A DNA stretch of 64,000 bases from Ceriagrion tenellum. Taxonomy: Eukaryota > Arthropoda > Insecta > Odonata > Coenagrionidae. Below are positions 1-11,782 of the stretch, one piece after another. Position numbers and translations under genes: made by a program. The stretch covers positions 131,273,872-131,337,871 of the forward strand of contig OY720635.1 of NCBI GenBank assembly GCA_963169105.1. Reading direction: 5' to 3'. The notes beneath the pieces are model-generated. The model ran no database searches and had not been told where the DNA came from. It worked only from the letters and a program-made list of their open reading frames with translations. Position 1 is the stretch's first letter; every line of letters begins with the position of its first letter.

Positions 1-1540
1 GAACCTGCAATCCTTGGAACTGGACTCGAACACGCTACCTCTGGTGTAGTACCCCGTGTTATTTAAGTATATTAGTAATGTATCTAAAAGATTATGGACT
101 GATAGGTATGTGTATTCGAACACCGTTACTTTTTCTGCGATCCACGGCGCACATGTCTTACGGGTGGGATACTGATCTGTATTTTCCTCCTCTCGGAGAT
201 ATTAACATATATTCATATTTTCACCATTGACCATATTTCACCTTTCACCATATTTCACCTTTATTGACCTTGGGCCTGAATGGAAATCTCTCATTTTTTA
301 ATTAGTTTTTTTAATAAGGTAGTTCTCTTAGCCTCGGTAATATTCTTGTCCTCTGGAAGATGGACCGTACGCTTGTTTGCCCCAACCCCAGATCTTCCTC
401 TCCCAATGAACCTTTAGTTTGCCGTAGCACGAAGCCAGAAAGTGCTTTTACCGTCTTTACAAAAACTTGCAATTTTTACCTATTATGAAAGTGAGAGATT
501 TTTTCTAGAGGAAGGCATTTTCCCCGCGAATTCAGATTTTTCGCGAGACAAAGGACTGAACAAATATCAACGTGACGATTTTTTTCCCGGAAGTAGTTCG
601 GCTCTCTCGCTTTCTTTTATTACTAGAATCTCCTTATTTTACGATCCTCATTCCAAGTTGTGACTAGCCAATGATTTTGGCACATCCGTTCTGCTGACTG
701 GCATTCATTCTCGCGCACCCTCACAGTTTTGCGATACGGGGGAATCAAGATTTTTTAGACCTTTTCTATTTCGCATGGCGATGAAAGTTGGCGCTAGGCG
801 ATAGGAAGTTGAAAGTAGAAACAAAATTCTTTATCGAATTTTTGATTGGAAAGCTTCGCAGGAGGAGATACGAATGAAATGAGAGAGACGTTAGTGAAGC
901 CCATTATTTCCAGTAGGAATTTTGTGAGGATACTGAAGGGAAATCAGTTTCCAAGAGGGAAGTGGAGTATGCAGTGAAAACTTACTGATAGTGACTCTCC
1001 GACTCACCTAATTCATGTCAGGAGAATACTCCAGGACTAAGTCCGGAATATTTTAGGTTTAGACGGAAGTATTTCAAGTTTTTTACCAAGCGTTGAAACC
1101 CACGACCTTTGTATCTTATTTACAATTAAACTTAATGTCACTTCTTTTTATCGTAGAAGTGGATTCAGTGAGGTCAAATTCAGACACTTTGGAATTTTAA
1201 TTATAATCAACGCTGAAACCTTGAAGCCGAAAGTTCTGAAATTTGAAAACCCCCTGTTCGAAGATTTATCGTTACTCTTGTGGTACTACACACGACGCAA
1301 TCCCTAAGTACTATTGTTTTTTTTATGGAAGCAAATCTTACGCCGTTTTGAAGGTAGTTTTTAGGAGTTAGTGGAACGAGAAACAAGTGTTGCTTTCGCG
1401 GGAATCGACATGAATGCAATGTCAGAGGACGGATGGATTGATCTCGTCGTATCTTCCAGATGATTTATTGAAGAAGCTCTCTCTTTCCCTTCTTTTCTCC
1501 TTTATGTGCATTAAATAGTTCCCGTATTTGTGAATTATTC
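1..1540. other. No gene recognised
   Basis: AT-rich sequence with two ORFs of 70-73 codons that resemble nothing known to me. Bases 20-60 (CTCGAACACGCTACCTCTGG) faintly resemble a minus-strand tRNA-like SINE head cut by the window edge. Confidence 0.6.
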
Positions 1541-1544
1541 GGGT

Positions 1545-1629
1545 ATTTTTCAAAGAACCACGGACCTAGCCCCGCAGTTATTTCTACTGAAGTAACTGCG
1601 CGGCTAGTTCTGTAGTTCTTTGAAAATAT
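1545..1629. repeat. Imperfect inverted repeat (hairpin)
   Basis: Arms at 1545-1580 and 1593-1629 are inverted copies of each other (left contains CAAAGAACCACGGACCTAGC, right contains its near reverse complement) around a 12-nt spacer. A relative of the right arm occurs at about 8342-8370, next to another SINE copy, so this is repeat-derived and not a host hairpin. It lies about 150 bp upstream of the tRNA-like SINE head at 1780. Confidence 0.7.
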
Positions 1630-1779
1630 CCAAAGTAAACACCTTTGTCAAGTTGGGCTTTACCCCGTAGACTGTGGCGCTTAGCGCTCGCATACGGGTA
1701 CCTCTGGCATCATATGCACAGTACCTGTGAGGACAACTTGCTCCTTAAAGCCCCCATGAGATTCATGGTGGAATAGGAC

Positions 1780-1885
1780 GCCTGGGTAGTTTAATTGGTT
1801 AGAGCACTCGGCGGGAAATCGAGGGATCTGGGTTCGAATCCCAGTTCAGGCGAATGATTTTTCCACTATGAATTTCACACAATTA
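1780..1885 (+). repeat. tRNA-derived SINE, family A
   Basis: A tRNA-like head at 1780-1852 has an A-box-like TAGTTTAATTGG, a B box GGTTCGAATCC and complementary ends (GCCTGGG with TTCAGGC). It continues into a body containing AATTTCACACAATT. The minus-strand copy at 8395-8505 shares both head and body, which marks a SINE and not a single tRNA gene. The predicted anticodon loop (CGGGAAA) lacks the invariant U33, which also argues against a working tRNA. Confidence 0.75.
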
Positions 1886-4800
1886 TTCGGATCTTTTTCC
1901 AAAATCCGTTCCATTTTGTTCATCAGTTCCGTATCTCCAAGTATTTTACCCAGGTCACAACATATTTGCTTAAAACTCCTTGCTTTGTATAAATTATATC
2001 TTTGGCTTTGGCGAGACAGGTTTGAAGAATTCCCGGGAATTTAAAAAAAACAAAATCGCTGTACTGAATCCTGAATATTTTGGACATTGGTATTTACCAG
2101 TTATTCCGAGTTTCGGTTATTGCTGAAATGTAAATGCTGAAATGAAAAAAACTTGAAAATCATTTTAAGAATTACTTTCAAGCGTACATTCCCACGTATG
2201 AAATTTTCCACCGATGATGGTGATATGATAATTGACAAATTAGTAGCTGTTGGTTCGTACTTTTATCTTCCTGGTCGTCCATTGATGGCGGCTTTTATTG
2301 TATGAATTTTCCATCCTTGTGAGCAAAAATAAAATAATGTAATTAAATGTATAAGTACTAAGTATCCCTTTTAGCAAAGGTCAATGAGGTATTGAAATCA
2401 TACCAGGAGGATGTAAGGCCTTCGGAAGAAGAGTTTGACTTCAATAATTATCCATAGAATTATATCATCAGTTTATCAGCGTTTTCCAAGACCCGGTGGA
2501 TATTCCAGGTACTTATTTTTTTATTTCAGTGGTAATCAAATTGAAAGTGTTTTTACGATGCCTTCTGGGTGACAATGATACTAGGATTTGGCTATCTCTC
2601 TGAGTCCATGGTTACATTGCCACATTTTAAAGTTCCGGTGTTTTCCTGCATCTAACTTTAAGAATTTGGGATTAAATAAGTCTGAATTGCTTGTCGTTGA
2701 ACATCGAACAATCTTAGCGATTTCCCTTAGTTTGAAATGCCTCGTGGTTCTGGTTTGAAAATTGCTATAAAGATGAGCGTAGCGTCCGTTTTAACCCATT
2801 GGGAAACCTGATCGGCTTCACGTCCTTGTGAGAAAAGCCACTTTATTGAAGATTTTATCTCCTGCCTTTCTAAACTGAACCTCTTTCGAGGAATAATAGA
2901 GCTTCCTTTTCTACTCAACGTGGGATAAGTAATGTTACGTGGTTGAAAGCATAAAAGCTTCTACTCGACTCGATATGGAGACTATGATGATGCCGTCTTT
3001 TTGCTTCATTCCGCTCGTATTGTGCGATGAATAAGAGGAAGCTGAGGAGTGTGATATTCGGGGCGATGTGGTTGCTACGGTATGTTTGACAGGAATTGGT
3101 GCATTATTACAGATTTGAAAACATCACACAAAGGAAACACAACTTTATTTTAGTTCATTACGCATATAAATGACATGCTGGTATTCGACGAAGGTTTGAA
3201 ATACCCTAAAAAGTGACTTTAAGTGTTGCAGAAGACAAAAAAAGCTCTCCTACGCATTCAAAAATAAATCCGTTTAACTACAAGTGTGACAAAAACTGTT
3301 AGAAATAATTTGGAGAATTATTTTCAATCTAGTTTTGTCTTGATATGCTGGTATCCATGAAATGAGTGGCTGATATCAATTACTATTCAACCGTTATTGG
3401 CGTGTACACTTTACCATTACCAAACGTTGGAGAAAAACTCGGAACTAAGGTTACAAAGTCGATTTAAATGTCTATTCCCCTCCCCTCTCCTTGTCTGTAT
3501 TAAGTGTCTTTTGTAATGTAACCTTTTGTGGCTCGGTAAAGGTGGTTATGTCAAAGCAATATATCTTATAGGTAATTACAAGTGTTGGTCATTTAATGTG
3601 ATAATATCCATTTTGCCTTGATTATTATTATAGCTCCATTGCCAGACGCATTGTAGTTTAATAATATAATTTACTTCTTTTAGAACTGAAAATTTATTTC
3701 CTTCAGGTTTCATCTCTTACTCTGTCATCTTGAGGGAGTGAACGTTGCAAATGATGGTCAAAGTTGAAACAATGGTCGTTTGATTAATTATCTTTGGGCT
3801 AAAATAAATATTCGATTTCCTCCATCATGCTTTTCCGCCTGGTGTAATACGTATAGCTCCGAATAGAAATACACATTATGATCGCGGGCTGATTTCCATT
3901 TAGCCCATATCCTGCTCTGAATTTTTATGCAACGATATTCCAAATCTGTGGATGATCTCATGAGCACGTTTTGTATTGAAATTCATGAGCTGGAAGAGAG
4001 AAAGACTCTGTCATTAGTTGCGCACGCCAATTGCGTTTCGATGCTGGAAGTTGGTGGACTTTTGTAAAAAAAATCTGTGTCGGATGGTGTTTTCCGTGGG
4101 CTGAGAGGAAATAAGAGCGGAAGGCCCGCATGAGCAGCGATCGGCGTGTACGCGTATATTTTTATATCCAGCCCCATTCTGAATACTGAGTGTCGCGAAT
4201 TTTTTTCATTCGCTAACTGCTTCCGAGCGCTCCTCCGCCATACGAGGTTACGCCAGACTGGCAATAAAGCCATCCCCGTTGAGCAGCGGAGCGTGCGGCT
4301 ACCACGCGGTCATCTCCAATTCATTGCGTTCAATCCCTCATCCTTTCCGCAAATTTCCTACGAACCGGTCCCATCCGCCTTCCGGTACCGTTGAAATTCT
4401 TCTCGTTAGAGAATCGTCCCTATGGATACGAACCGGGTTGCCGTCCTCAGTCGTTTATGCGTGGAGAAATTTTGAGGAATTTTGGAATGCCCTGCAGCCA
4501 TGCGGTGGATTTATTTTCGTCTGGCATGTGATTCAACATATGACTAAAAAAATTGAGGAATGAGGCCGAGCGCGAAGATTTCTTTTTGCGTATACCTCGA
4601 GAAAAAAACGTGGAGAATCCCCTTATTTTGCACGAGACAGTGACGAAAGACTTTTTCAGACCTCTAGCGAGAGAAACGTCATCGCACCGCCGATCCGTGG
4701 TGAAGAGTCCGAGCTGTGATACGTATTAAAAATTCAACGCGATTGTGTCATATGATATTAGAAAGTACATCATTTGAATTCTGTAAACTCGGATATATTT

Positions 4801-5006
4801 TTGACCGGCTCTATTGTGTAATGACAGCTATGAATGAGCATGTGATCAATCACAATACGAGAAAACCGTGTGTTGATTAATTTAGTGATTTTTTTCTCTC
4901 TCTTGATGAGAAATTGAATTCATGGGATCCATCGGCAGACGTCACGAAAAGCGGTGACACCTTAACTTAGCTGAGGTGCTAATCGTGAGTCATTGAGTTC
5001 AAATTT
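1886..5006. other. No gene recognised
   Basis: Mostly AT-rich unassigned DNA apart from the GC-richer patch at 4070-4450. No repeat shared with the rest of the window was found. Confidence 0.55.
4070..4450. other. Mildly GC-rich patch
   Basis: Composition rises (CTTCCGAGCGCTCCTCCGCC, GAGCAGCGGAGCGTGCGGCT) and both strands hold ORFs of 80-96 codons, none recognisable. Nothing repeated elsewhere in the window was noticed. Confidence 0.25.
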
Positions 5007-5008
5007 TA

Positions 5009-5812
5009 AGATAGTTTGAGCGAGATAGTTCCCTAGTCATAATATAGATCATATGTGGACCCCAGAAGTCAAGGGGTCTAAGTGACATTTTTGAAAAAAA
5101 TAAGTTAGGCACAGGAATGGGATGTGAAAATATTAACCTTTTAGGTGGTAAAGGGATCCAAGTGATTTTCTTGACAGGTGCTGCTATCTAGGGTTATGCC
5201 TCTTAACTACTTAGTGGGTTGTACCAAACATTTTCAACTTTGACTTAAGTTTTCTCTAAACAATGGTTTTGTTACTTAGACCCCTTGACTTCTGGGGTCC
5301 TCATATATTATGCGTTTTAAATTCGCCAGCTGCAAGACACATTAATTCAATATTGCATTTTTAATGGAGCAACAGTATAGTTTTATATGACAGAAATCGT
5401 TGGTCATTAAATGAAAATATCTACATAAGTCTTTAACTTAACTAATTTTTTTCGCGCGGTACGTTTTTAAACTCCTTCAAAAAGGAAGGTTTTTTGTGAT
5501 CCCGAAGAATTGTCTGCGGTGACAATTTGATTAATTTAAAAAAAAAGTTGAGAAAGCGTACAAACTACACACTTAATTTTTTGGAGGGATTTAGGTGTTA
5601 GAAATTCCTCATTTTTAAATAAGCTCTCTCTGGAGTCCACACAAGTACCGTTTCCCATGTAAAATGGCCGGTATTTTCTGGCAAATATCTTGGAAAATAT
5701 TGTGGTATGAGGCTGATATATTTGGTGTCATTGGAAGGGTGAAATATTTTTCCTCATAATGAGACCAGATTCATCGATTTGTAGGTGAAATGATATTTCG
5801 CTCAAACTGCCT
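5009..5812. mobile_element. TIR element, family AGGTAGT, with nested insertion
   Basis: Ends are inverted copies (left AGATAGTTTGAGCGAGATAG, right reverse complement AGGCAGTTTGAGCGAAATAT) and both are flanked by TA (5007-5008, 5813-5814), as in Tc1/mariner-type MITEs. Three relatives lie at 22103, 27260 and 36783. Without the nested insert at 5051-5306 this copy would be about 548 bp, close to the 566 bp of the 27260 copy. There is no transposase ORF, so it is non-autonomous. The superfamily is inferred only from the TA flank. Confidence 0.75.
5051..5306. mobile_element. Nested short inverted-repeat element
   Basis: Two 33-nt arms (5051-5083 and 5274-5306) are reverse complements with one obvious mismatch; the core is GGACCCCAGAAGTCAAGGGG. 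The insertion interrupts the outer TIR element, because the sister copies run straight through this point (around CATATTCGAATTATACG). That gives a relative age: the 256-bp inner element arrived after the outer one. The exact target duplication is unclear; ATAT occurs at both edges. Confidence 0.7.
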
Positions 5813-5814
5813 TA

Positions 5815-6929
5815 ATAACTCTTCAAGTAAGTTGTAAAAAAATTCTTGAACCGCACTTCACTCTACATCTATTTATGGGTTGAAGGTAACCATACTTACT
5901 GCAACGTAACTGATGCAAGAATTTTCAAATTTACGTCTCAATGATAACATCGCTATGACTTGGGTTTACGGCGCGGAATACGAAACTTTTGAAAACAATT
6001 GTATGAAAATGCGTGTTTTTATCTCGGCATAATACCATAATATTTTTTAAGGCGCCTTTTTTACTGTAGGAATGGTATTTTTTCGCGTTTAGGAGAAAAT
6101 TTGAGCATATGTCAATTATTTCCGAATATATATCAACTTTCATAAGGTTACGTGTTATAATGGCATTTAATATACTCTTAACCAAATGAGTAACATGCAA
6201 TTTTTCCGCTTTTATCCACACGTATTACTAATTATTGCATTTTCAAGCACATCTGTATATAAACGGAAATGCTCCAACCATTTTAACGGTAAGTATACAT
6301 TACATGTCGCCCGGGAAAAATTTTGGATGTCATGGCTCTCCGACGGACTCACTTTCTAAGCTTAAACATGTCACTTGCTTGTGCTGATACCGTAATTAGA
6401 AATTACACGTTTTTTTAATCTGGCTCAAATATAAAAGCCAACGTTACTTGTAACTTCACGGAACGTGTTGGTGATTTCAACGCCAAAATTGAAATGTACT
6501 TTGTCCAACGCAAAGTGGGCTACTCCCTCGAGAACTTACTGCCCTCGTAATGATGTAGTCACCCGGAATAGAAAAACTGTAATTTCCTCCGTATCCTATA
6601 GACCCACTTGAAAAGGCTCACGTCCACATTATAGGATCTCCGCAGTGGTTTCTGTACTCCCCTTGTTTTTTGATACCGTCGCAATGCTTGGGTTTGAGTT
6701 TTTATATGTGGTCCTTGTTTGAGGTCACATCTTATTGAAAATTCCACTCGCAGAAAACTGATGGTATGTATGTACAACAGTCTTGGTTTTGAAACAGGAT
6801 TTGAACTCGCGCTCCGAGTTTTCACTGCGCGGCGGCGAGGCTTCCCACTAGAGAAAACCACGTAATCCATTCACTTCCAGTGGTCTCACTGCCGGTGAAA
6901 ATCGGTCGGTATTTGCCTCGGGTACCATC
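5815..6929. other. No gene recognised
   Basis: Unassigned. A minus-strand ORF of 103 codons (6559-6870) has no recognisable motif. AAACAGGATTTGAACTCGCG near 6794 resembles a decayed SINE B box. Confidence 0.5.
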
Positions 6930-7720
6930 CGTTATGTATTTTTTCGCTCCTTACCCTACTTCCGCGAACCTCTCTCTCTCTCTCTCCTGGAAATCACGTC
7001 TCCGCATTACGTCCACTAGCTTTCCCTTCGGCGGAGAGTGTCGGACGAGCGTGGGGAACAATTGAACGCCGCCTCTGCGAGGACTCACGCTAATTCCTTT
7101 TCGGTATGTCCTCCTCCTCGCGAGCGGGAAACAAAATGTAATATGCCGAAGTGCACTTACCGTCCTCGGCGGGAAGACGCGAGTCAACTCCTCGGGTTAT
7201 TCCCCGGCTCAGCTAATTCCCCTTTGCTCCTTCCGTGGCCACCGCACAATCGCCGTCACCACACGCCTTTCGGGTCTTCTGAGAGGACTCCTGCTTCACT
7301 CGTCTGCCGAGGGGAAACCGGGGATTTTTCTGGCCGATCGCGCTGTTTGATCGCGACGGGACACGACTGGGCACGGGTTGGTCGGAGAGTTGGAGCCTTC
7401 TGTCGCGTGAGAGCTCTGGCACTGCTGTGTGTGTTGAGTGACGGTTCTGCCAAGTGCACGCCCGTATAAAAGAATGGGAGGCGAGGGAGGGGCGGTGGAC
7501 GACGGGTGTAGGGGCTGTGGGGATGGCGTGTGGAGGGAAAGGAGGCGGCGAGGTGCAACCTCCTACGAGGTGCTCCTACGCCGCGTGCTCGAATGGGAGG
7601 AGGTGCAGGGTCGGTGGTTCGCGAACGGGGAAGGGGTGGCCGAAATGTGTGTGAGGAGGGCCTCGGACGGAACGGTGTAGGGCCCGAGGTGAGAAGTTTA
7701 CGTGTGGAGGGGGTGCTATA
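6930..7720. promoter_or_regulatory. CpG-rich island, candidate promoter region
   Basis: This stretch is visibly GC- and CpG-rich against an AT-rich background, starts with a short (TC)n run near 6970-6986, and holds overlapping ORFs on both strands (for example + 7038-7469, 143 codons) that look like a by-product of few stop codons. I recognise no protein family in any frame. In insect genomes such islands often mark promoters or first exons, so this is the best place in the window for a host transcription start. No splice junction or exon can be assigned from sequence alone. Confidence 0.4.
7465..7472 (+). promoter_or_regulatory. TATA-box match inside CpG island
   Basis: TATAAAAG lies in GC-rich surroundings (CGCCCG on the left, GGGAGGCGAGG on the right), so the match is not explained by base composition. 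If functional, transcription to the right would begin near 7495-7500. No initiator or downstream element was verified. Confidence 0.35.
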
Positions 7721-8341
7721 ATTACCACCGGATGGATATTAATTTATCGTCGCAATATCGCTATTTTCAAACCCAATTAAGAGAGCGCGTTCGGTGTATA
7801 GATTTCATTCATTAATCAAAAGCTGACGCTGGAATTTTTTACTTCTCTGTATTCACGGCACTGAATCTCGGCTGTGCAATTTTATGGGTTAAAACGCGAA
7901 TTGAGAAACCTCAATCGGACCAGGAAAAATTACTGACTTCCTTAACATCGAGTTATGAATTTTGCGTGTTGTTGTGCTTAGTATGGTGTTATTCTTTCGT
8001 ATCCAAACAAGGCTTGGATTTATGAGAAAGGGATGTCATGGGATCATCCATTATTTTCATCATTATCATCAGTTATTAAATTGTAGATTATTTGACTGCT
8101 GTCTCACATAATTTTGAAATATATGTCCTCACGATCGTCTATTTTTGCAAGCTTCTTTATTTAGTATTCAAATATCTGAAAATGCATTCTCTGGGATCAA
8201 CGTGTCGAAATTATATGAAAACTGTAATGGCTCCGATACTTACCCCATGTTTATATAATATTTTCATAGTTTGGAGTTTTTTTAGGTGTTACTTTGTCTG
8301 AGGCTGCGTCTCGCCTCCAAATCCACTCGCAGATTTTTTCT

Positions 8342-8505
8342 AAGAACTACCGTACCAGCCGCGCAGTAACTTTAACTGAGTCATCCGCTAGTGTTCACAC
8401 AATTGTGTGAAATTGACAGCGGAAAATTCTCTCGCCTGGACTTGGAATCGAACCCAGACTCCTTGATTTCGCGCCGAGTGCTCTAACCAATCAAGCTACC
8501 GAGGC
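8342..8505 (-). repeat. tRNA-derived SINE, family A, with 3' body
   Basis: On the minus strand a tRNA-like head (8433-8505; A box TAGCTTGATTGG, B box GGTTCGATTCC) leads into GAGAATTTTCCGCTGTCAAT and TTTCACACAATT, then into a stretch (8342-8370) that resembles the right arm of the hairpin at 1593-1629. This copy shows more of the 3' body than the copy at 1780. It is not a tRNA gene because the body is shared between copies. Confidence 0.7.
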
Positions 8506-10208
8506 TTCCTCTTCGTCACTGGTAGAATCATACTTAAAATCTTTTTGCTTAATATCTTCTATTATTTTTCCTCCCTCGTTGTATTTTTCTTCGTCTGTTT
8601 GCCCTTGTTCCCGACTATATTGAAAAAAATTTGTCGCTAAAGGCAATACTAACATTTTGTTACAAATTCCAATGACAATATTCTACTCTATATTGATTTT
8701 TTTGTTAAGGTAGGTGAGTTGATATTTGGAATGCTGTCCACGGTTCATTCCCTCCTTTTTTTATTCCAATCATATGCTTTTTTTTACTAATACGAAGTGC
8801 AGCCTGATTCTGGGAAGTTGTAATAGATGAAATCACCAAGAGATTGAAAGAAGATATGTTCTTAAGAGAAAGTATCGGCATTAACTTTGTGGAACCCATG
8901 GATTTCCATACTTGAATACCATTTGAATAGAAACACTGGTATAATTTCCGCACTTTTATTTTCCCTCACCGACCATGGTTTCAGCATATTATGCCATCAT
9001 CAACGTGGCATAATGTGCCAAAAACCATCGTTGGGAAATGAAAATACAAGTGTGGAAATTGTACCAGTGTTTCTTTTCGAATATGGAAGCTGTATTCTTC
9101 CAGAAAAAATTCTCCTAAATAATTTTTTTTAGAAAACGAGATGGAAGTAGGGTTGAGTATCCTCCTCCCAATTGTCAATTCGCGTCCTACCTTAGAATGA
9201 TGATTTAGGAAGCTTCGAGTAATTCATTCTGGGGACCAATCTGGTCAGTCTCTCGATTATGTTTTCTTTGGCAATAAACTGTACAAGAATCCATAGAATA
9301 TTTACTACAGGTCCTTCATAAATAATCTCTGGGTTAGTTAGGTAACGCATGTAAAATAATGGTACATATTGCGTTCCTGTAAGTTGACTTTTCAGCACGT
9401 CCCTGATGTATACCAGTTACGTGATTGTTGTCATACTACTAGTATTTAGTATTTGACCTTCCCGAACGGAATTATGTCTTTATTCCGACTCCGTTGCGCC
9501 TCTTACCTGTTTGAGGAGATTCTCCGGATCGTAATTACGTTTCCGCTTTCCTCGAGAGGCAGGAGTGGAAATGTTCTTTCATCCACCAAGTGAGGCAAAG
9601 AAAGGAGGTTGTTCTTAATTAATCACTGGTGAATCTTTGATCTAATTTCTCCTATTAATGATATGCGTAGGGTTATGGGATCTTTTTATGCCTCTAACTG
9701 TCTGCAAATCCAAAACCAGCCTGTTCTTTAATCTGCTTGCCTCTAGCCCTTACCAACCTTTTCTTCTGTCTCATCCTGGCGGCAGTTAGTTAGTATACGT
9801 CTATCTTTTTTAAGATAAGGTTGGATATGTTTTTTATGCGAGGAAATAAAATATTTCTGTGATTTCACCTGCGGTCAGGTACGACATATTTGCTTTGGAC
9901 TTGATTGTATGACATCGACCTCAAAATGGGTCCATGTCGCTCAACACGGATTTTTTTTAGGGGTAAAAGTTCTGTTTTGCCTTATGCACTCATTCGACCA
10001 TCAGTGTATGTCGTTGGATTGAATGGAGCAAACTCCCTCGAATGTAATTTTCACAGAGCACCAGTGAAGATCCTTGTGATGATTGAGACTCGTGTGGATG
10101 GAAGGATGAGGTTGCATTTGTGATAAGGGCAAGAGGACGATTACTAAGATAGTCATTTAAAAATGCTAAATATAATGTCAACAGATTCAGGTGAGATATC
10201 CTGGAATT
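8506..10208. other. No gene recognised
   Basis: Unassigned AT-rich DNA. A small direct or inverted echo (TTATGCCATCATCAACGTGGCATAATGTGCC, 8988-9018) is present. No coding signal. Confidence 0.5.
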
Positions 10209-10455
10209 TCGTCCTATTATAACAGTAAAAAACAATCGCACTGTTCCACAAGATATTTTAATGCGTACGACGCGTCTCAACTCACAGAGCCTACATCGGG
10301 TACAAGACCTTGCCTTGTACCTGATGATGGTTCTGTGAACCCGTGAAGACCTTGTCCTGCCTTGTACCTGATGATGGCTCTGTGAGCTGAAACGCGTCGT
10401 ATGCATTAAAATATCTTGTGGAAAAGTACAATTGTTGTTTCTGTTATAATATGAT
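10209..10455. repeat. Inverted repeat with hammerhead-like arms
   Basis: The left arm (10209-10306) and right arm (10361-10455) are diverged reverse complements over roughly 95 bp; shared blocks include CCACAAGATATTTTAATGC and ACGACGCGT. The 54-bp spacer holds a third, partial copy of the motif (10314-10342, CTTGTACCTGATGATGG). Inverted and tandem terminal copies that carry hammerhead motifs are known from Penelope-like retroelements; assignment to that group is inference, because no reverse transcriptase is adjacent. Confidence 0.65.
10361..10404 (+). ncRNA. Candidate type I hammerhead ribozyme motif
   Basis: Seen in order: stem I 5' strand CTTGTAC (10361-10367), core CTGATGA (10368-10374), a stem-loop GGCTC-TGT-GAGCT (10376-10388), GAAA (10389-10392), a one-pair stem III closing CGCG, then the canonical cleavage triplet GTC (10396-10398). 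After it, GTATG can pair with the stem I strand (three Watson-Crick pairs, then wobbles). One extra unpaired T (10375) separates the core from stem II, and stem III is minimal, as reported for ribozymes of Penelope-like elements. Activity is not demonstrated. Confidence 0.5.
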
Positions 10456-11782
10456 AAATACATGTAATCCTGCCATTTCACGTTAATTTTACCTTTAACT
10501 GCTATTGAAAACATTGGCTTAAGGATGAAAATGGACGAAGTGGAGAATATTCAAATTTATTTAACATTGACCTGTATTTATCGCATTTTTATCGGTAAAG
10601 AGTCATTAATAGTGGAAACTCGTGCAAGCTGTGAATATTGCCGAAAGATATAAATTACTAAGATTAAATAAATTAAAAAAATGATCGCATCTACTCGCTT
10701 TTTCCGTTTTTTTTTAATTTTCCGTAAATTAAAATGGCTGATTGATTTAAATTTTACTCAGGTCTGATAATGCCGAGTGATCACTGCACTATATCCGGAA
10801 AATGTAATTGTTCGTTAAATATGGCCGTTGACTTCGTGGTCTGGATCAAGTGATCACTACGTAGGTATAACTAATTTAACACAAGCATTAGTTGTCGAAA
10901 ATTCTCCTCAATTGTTCCTCACTTTTACACGCTTCCTTTCTGAAGGCTTGGGTTTTAAACTAATTTTATACATTGTTAAAGTTTCAATCGTGAAGATGGT
11001 GTTCAGGATTTATTAAGGTATGTGCAGTCGAGATTTGAAAATACTTTGGATGGTAGAATTTCCCTACATATCAGTTCAAAATTTATTTTTTGTCAGTGGT
11101 ATAAATCTTCGTATCGGGAATTAACCGAGAAAATTCTTTTCAATTTTTGTCTAATATATCATTTTGTTCATTAGTTATAACCAGTGTATATAAAAATGGG
11201 ATAAGCACTAAGGGAATAGAACTGCCTGAAAAGTGACGTACTCAATGTGAGGTCAAATCTAACGCATTTTCAACATTCAACGACAGCTGGGTTTAATTAA
11301 TGTTGAAGCATGACTGTTATTTAATGTTTGAGTTGGGCATGAGGACTTAGTGCGCTTCAAGACAGTATGCTTGGGTACTAAAGCATATTTTTTTATTTTT
11401 CTTACAATTTTGAACTCCTCGAGGTTCATGCTAGCATAGAGTAATAATACTCTGTGATGCTAGGGAGGGCTCATTAGGCTAAGGGGAGTGGTATCCTGCA
11501 AATTTTAGTAGGGGAAGCACAGGGGAACCCTTTTATGACGTGTCTCTCTTGAAGGGAATAAATGGACCACCCCTCCGGAACACTTGATTCAGTTTTTAGG
11601 TTGCTAAATTTATGACCTGAGAGAAGTGTTGGACTGAGGAATCTGAAGTTATTTTGGAGAGAATATAGGCTGGTTTTTGTTACTGTCGGATCATTAATTA
11701 TCAGAACTACATGGTCATTCAGTTGGTGATCTATTGGTTGCAAACCGACCAATTTGAATAATTTAGGCTTATAAACTATATA

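Noticed and set aside
1780..1852. tRNA gene
   Set aside because: The B box and acceptor pairing look right, but the anticodon loop lacks U33 and the downstream body is shared with another copy; it is a SINE head.
5009..5812. piggyBac element with TTAA duplication
   Set aside because: TTAA is present at some ends but not at all copies; TA is the flank conserved in three of four copies at both ends.
7038..7469. 143-codon ORF as a coding exon
   Set aside because: It lies in CpG-rich DNA where stops are rare on both strands; no motif and overlapping ORFs in other frames.
9990..10514. 174-codon minus-strand ORF as a protein gene
   Set aside because: It runs straight through the hammerhead-like inverted repeat and has no recognisable domain.
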